Positions 62,212 to 64,000 of a DNA stretch of 64,000 nt are shown piece after piece; the first letter of the stretch is position 1; every line of letters starts with the position of its first letter. Source of the stretch: Bacteroidaceae bacterium. GTDB lineage: Bacteria; Bacteroidota; Bacteroidia; Bacteroidales; Bacteroidaceae. A model generated the notes under the pieces. The model had not been told where the DNA came from. It saw nothing but the letters and a program-made list of their open reading frames with translations, and did not search any database. A program made the position numbers and the translations under genes. The stretch lies in contig JAGCGS010000040.1 in assembly GCA_017649485.1 (NCBI GenBank), positions 22,798 through 86,797 on the forward strand. Direction: 5' to 3'.

Positions 62212-62586
62212 ATGAAAGTAATTGGTAATATTATTTGGTTGTTATGTGGAGGTCTTGAAACTGCTTTTGAATATTTCATGGCAGGTGTAATATTATGCAT
62301 TACCATCATTGGCATTCCCTTTGGCTTGCAGGCATTCAAGTTGGGTGTTATGATGCTTTGGCCATTTGGGAGTAGGGTAGATCTCTTGCCAGGACAACCT
62401 GGTTGCCTGAGTACCATCATGAATATCTTGTGGTTGCTTGCAGGTATTCCGATTTGTTTAACTCATTTGTTATTTGGAGTGTTGCTATGCGTAACCATCA
62501 TTGGCATTCCCTTTGGTATGCAGCATTTCAAATTTGCAGGTATTGCTCTTACACCTTTTGGACGCACAGTAAAGAGTGATATTTGA
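62212..62586 (+). CDS. YccF-domain inner-membrane protein
   Basis: A 124-residue protein with two homologous halves, each a hydrophobic segment followed by CITIIGIPFGLQAFK and CVTIIGIPFGMQHFK, the defining YccF repeat, and FGSRVDL/FGRTVKSD. Four membrane segments are likely. The function is unknown in the family. It lies behind a terminator-like hairpin that may control its expression and ahead of tRNA-Val. Confidence 0.88.
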   Translation: MKVIGNIIWLLCGGLETAFEYFMAGVILCITIIGIPFGLQAFKLGVMMLWPFGSRVDLLPGQPGCLSTIMNILWLLAGIPICLTHLLFGVLLCVTIIGIPFGMQHFKFAGIALTPFGRTVKSDI

Positions 62587-62613
62587 ATTTGTAGAAAAAA
62601 ATATAGATTTTAT

Positions 62614-62644
62614 TTTGTCAGGTTAATAAAATGCTGTACATTTG
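62614..62644 (+). promoter_or_regulatory. Promoter of tRNA-Val
   Basis: TTTG at 62614-62617, 19-bp spacer, TACATTTG at 62637-62644. The tRNA starts 24 bp further on. Confidence 0.72.
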
Positions 62645-62667
62645 CAGCGTTTTCAAAATTGTTTGTT

Positions 62668-62742
62668 AGGGGCGTAGCTCAGATGGTTTAGAGCGTTGCA
62701 GTCACATTGCAAAGGTCATCGGTTCGAGCCCGATCGTCCCTA
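62668..62742 (+). tRNA. tRNA-Val (anticodon CAC)
   Basis: A full cloverleaf can be drawn: acceptor AGGGGCG with CGTCCCT (one G-T), D arm GCTC/GAGC, anticodon arm TTGCA-GTCACAT-TGCAA with anticodon CAC, T arm ATCGG-TTCGAGC-CCGAT and discriminator A. Only CA, not CCA, follows. It has its own promoter and terminator. Confidence 0.93.
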
Positions 62743-62747
62743 CAGAT

Positions 62748-62779
62748 TAAGAGGCAGGGGTTCCTGCCTCTTAGTTTTT
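62748..62779 (+). terminator. Terminator of tRNA-Val
   Basis: A perfect 11-bp stem (62748-62758 with 62763-62773) with a GGTT loop, followed by GTTTTT. Confidence 0.85.
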
Positions 62780-62811
62780 GCTTGTTTTCCTTATAAAAAT
62801 AAGATTGTATA

Positions 62812-62843
62812 TTTGCAATCTCATATTATTTGTTGTATTTTTG
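62812..62843 (+). promoter_or_regulatory. Promoter of the MBL lipoprotein gene
   Basis: TTTG at 62812-62815, 20-bp spacer, TATTTTTG at 62836-62843, 29 bp before the ATG. TATATTTG at 62808-62815 overlaps the -33 box and might be a second -7. Confidence 0.68.
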
Positions 62844-62872
62844 CGACAAAATTATTAAATAACATAGACATT

Positions 62873-63757
62873 ATGAAACGTTTTTTATTTTTAGCCCTTA
62901 CGGTATTAGGCTTTCTCACCCTTCAGGGCTGTAAGAAAAGTGAGAAGCTGATCTATCACCACAAATTAGGAAAAACAGAAGTGGTGCTGCTTTCTGACGG
63001 ACAGAACACCGGTGACCCAAGTGCGTTAATAGGAGCTTCAGAAGAGATCCTTAATGAGTTTGTGCCCACAGGTACACTAAACAGTGCATTCAACATCTTC
63101 CTTCTGAAGATTGACGGTAAAAAAATAATAGTGGATGCCGGCATGGGTTTTCATTTGGTGGATAACCTGGCATCAGAGGGCTTACAACCAGAAGACATTG
63201 ATATGATTCTGTTGACCCACATGCATGGAGATCATATCGGAGGATTATTGAAAGACGGCCAGAAAGTATTCCCTAATGCGAAGCTATACATCTCTGAAAA
63301 GGAAGTCGCTTACTGGACAGACAAAGAATATATGTCCTCTCTCCCTGAAGGACAGCAGCGAGGATTTATTGGAGCTCAGCAGGTGGTGGAAACTTACAAA
63401 GATAACTTAGTTCTCTTTGAACCTCAAGAAATAGAAAATATGCAAGATTTGATTCCTGGTGTGAAAAGCATTGCCTCTTATGGTCATACTCCTGGCCATA
63501 CTTGCTATATGGTTGAAAATGGTGGTGACAAACTATTCATTTGGGGTGATATGATTAACATTGCAGCTGTGCAGGTGCCACATCCTGAGATTCCTACTCG
63601 TTTTGACGTTGACCCAGACATGGCAGCAGCTACTCGTGCACATATTCTTAATTACTTGGAAACTAATAAACTTAATGTGGCTGGCATGCACGTAGAATAT
63701 CCAGGAGTAGGTAAGTTGGTTCGTAGCAATCGTGGATTAGAACTGAAATTGGATTGA
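62873..63757 (+). CDS. MBL-fold metallo-hydrolase lipoprotein
   Basis: A 294-residue exported metallo-beta-lactamase-fold protein. A lipoprotein signal ends LTLQGC (Cys about residue 20). ILLTHMHGDHIGGLL is the zinc motif, YGHTPGHTCYM the third His, FIWGDMINIA the bridging Asp and AGMHVEYPG the last His. It is closest in pattern to quorum-quenching-lactonase-like or B1-related hydrolases acting outside the cytoplasm; the substrate is unknown. The ATG at 62873 was chosen, as a longer frame back to 62696 runs into tRNA-Val. Confidence 0.87.
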   Translation: MKRFLFLALTVLGFLTLQGCKKSEKLIYHHKLGKTEVVLLSDGQNTGDPSALIGASEEILNEFVPTGTLNSAFNIFLLKIDGKKIIVDAGMGFHLVDNLASEGLQPEDIDMILLTHMHGDHIGGLLKDGQKVFPNAKLYISEKEVAYWTDKEYMSSLPEGQQRGFIGAQQVVETYKDNLVLFEPQEIENMQDLIPGVKSIASYGHTPGHTCYMVENGGDKLFIWGDMINIAAVQVPHPEIPTRFDVDPDMAAATRAHILNYLETNKLNVAGMHVEYPGVGKLVRSNRGLELKLD

Positions 63758-63781
63758 ATTTATTTGACAATAGGTATATTT

Positions 63782-63828
63782 AAAAAGAAAGACTCGAATG
63801 AAATAATTCTCATCGAGTCTTTCTTTTT
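63782..63828. terminator. Bidirectional terminator between MBL gene and tRNA-Arg
   Basis: A perfect 16-bp stem (63782-63797 with 63813-63828), A-rich on one side and T-rich on the other, between converging units. Confidence 0.85.
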
Positions 63829-63834
63829 CTTTGG

Positions 63835-63908
63835 TGATTCCGGCGGGATTCAAACCCACAACCTTTTGATCCGTAGTCAAATGCTCTATTCAGTTGAGCT
63901 ACGGAACC
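63835..63908 (-). tRNA. tRNA-Arg (anticodon ACG)
   Basis: On the minus strand: acceptor GGTTCCG with CGGAATC, D arm GCTC/GAGC, anticodon arm TTTGA-CTACGGA-TCAAA with anticodon ACG, T arm GTGGG-TTTGAAT-CCCGC, discriminator A. CCA follows directly at 63834-63832. First of two tandem copies by coordinate, second in transcription order. Confidence 0.93.
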
Positions 63909-63931
63909 GAGCCAATGATAAACTTTAGGAG

Positions 63932-64000
63932 TGATTCCGGCGGGATTCAAACCCACAACCTTTTGATCCGTAGTCAAATGCTCTATTCAGTTGAGCTACG
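63932..64000 (-). tRNA. tRNA-Arg (anticodon ACG), cut by window end
   Basis: Identical to the copy at 63835-63908 over the visible 69 bases; the first five bases lie beyond the window. The 3' end is followed by CTCC rather than CCA. A 23-bp spacer separates the two copies. Confidence 0.88.

Noticed and set aside
62696-62872. Longer N-terminus for the MBL lipoprotein
   Set aside because: It starts inside tRNA-Val; the ATG at 62873 gives a proper lipoprotein signal.

Overview
The window looks like a chromosome segment of a Prevotella-like member of the Bacteroidales. Many genes are preceded by the Bacteroidetes promoter pattern (a TTTG box about 19-20 bp upstream of TAnnTTTG). Purine-rich Shine-Dalgarno sites are not evident. 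Many exported proteins have short lipoprotein signals, one with an acidic surface-export-type tail. The gene set (xylan-directed glycosidases, hexuronate catabolism, a BspA-type leucine-rich repeat lipoprotein) fits a plant-polysaccharide degrader. The genus is inference.

Layout. 1-1.6 kb: the end of a small alarmone synthetase gene overlapping a small alarmone hydrolase gene. 1.6-2.05 kb: a complete cobalamin riboswitch on the minus strand with its own promoter but no recognisable gene behind it. 2-7.4 kb: type II pantothenate kinase, ribosomal protein S1, RNase Z, and an ECF sigma factor with two envelope genes. 7.5-10 kb: a ceramidase-like protein and a stand-alone GMP synthase ATP-pyrophosphatase. 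10-15.5 kb (minus): nickel-pincer cofactor genes larB-larC-larE followed by an ECF-type metal transporter (cbiM, cbiQ, cbiO); larA is not in the window.

15.7-33 kb: carbohydrate metabolism. It holds a GH43 xylosidase, a minus-strand group (C26 peptidase, phosphodiesterase, sugar isomerase), a hexuronate run (kdgK, GH2, SDR reductase, uxuA, eda, uxaC), an S9 peptidase and a GH51 arabinofuranosidase; a GH3 follows at 38.5-41 kb. Together these would release xylose, arabinose and glucuronate from glucuronoarabinoxylan and convert glucuronate to pyruvate and glyceraldehyde 3-phosphate. No SusC/SusD pair is present.

33-38.5 kb is a more accessory stretch: thioredoxin-like and NimA-like genes, an ADP-ribosylglycohydrolase behind a small gene broken by an in-frame TGA, gene remnants, an orphan Imm32-type immunity protein and a small membrane ORF. 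41-47 kb: one very large protein with protease-like, DUF4011, SF1 helicase, restriction-endonuclease-like and DUF3320 parts, a plausible single-gene defence system. 47-64 kb: a BspA-like lipoprotein, an orphan radical-SAM-associated lipoprotein, fabD, transporters, a long RelA/SpoT homologue with a degraded hydrolase site, dgkA, DUF4301-purT, a yccF-like gene behind a possible attenuator, tRNA-Val(CAC), an MBL lipoprotein and two tRNA-Arg(ACG) genes, the last cut by the window edge.

Two themes recur. Three alarmone enzymes (synthetase, hydrolase, long Rel) lie in the window, and two promoters have their -33 box inside the terminator hairpin of the preceding unit.
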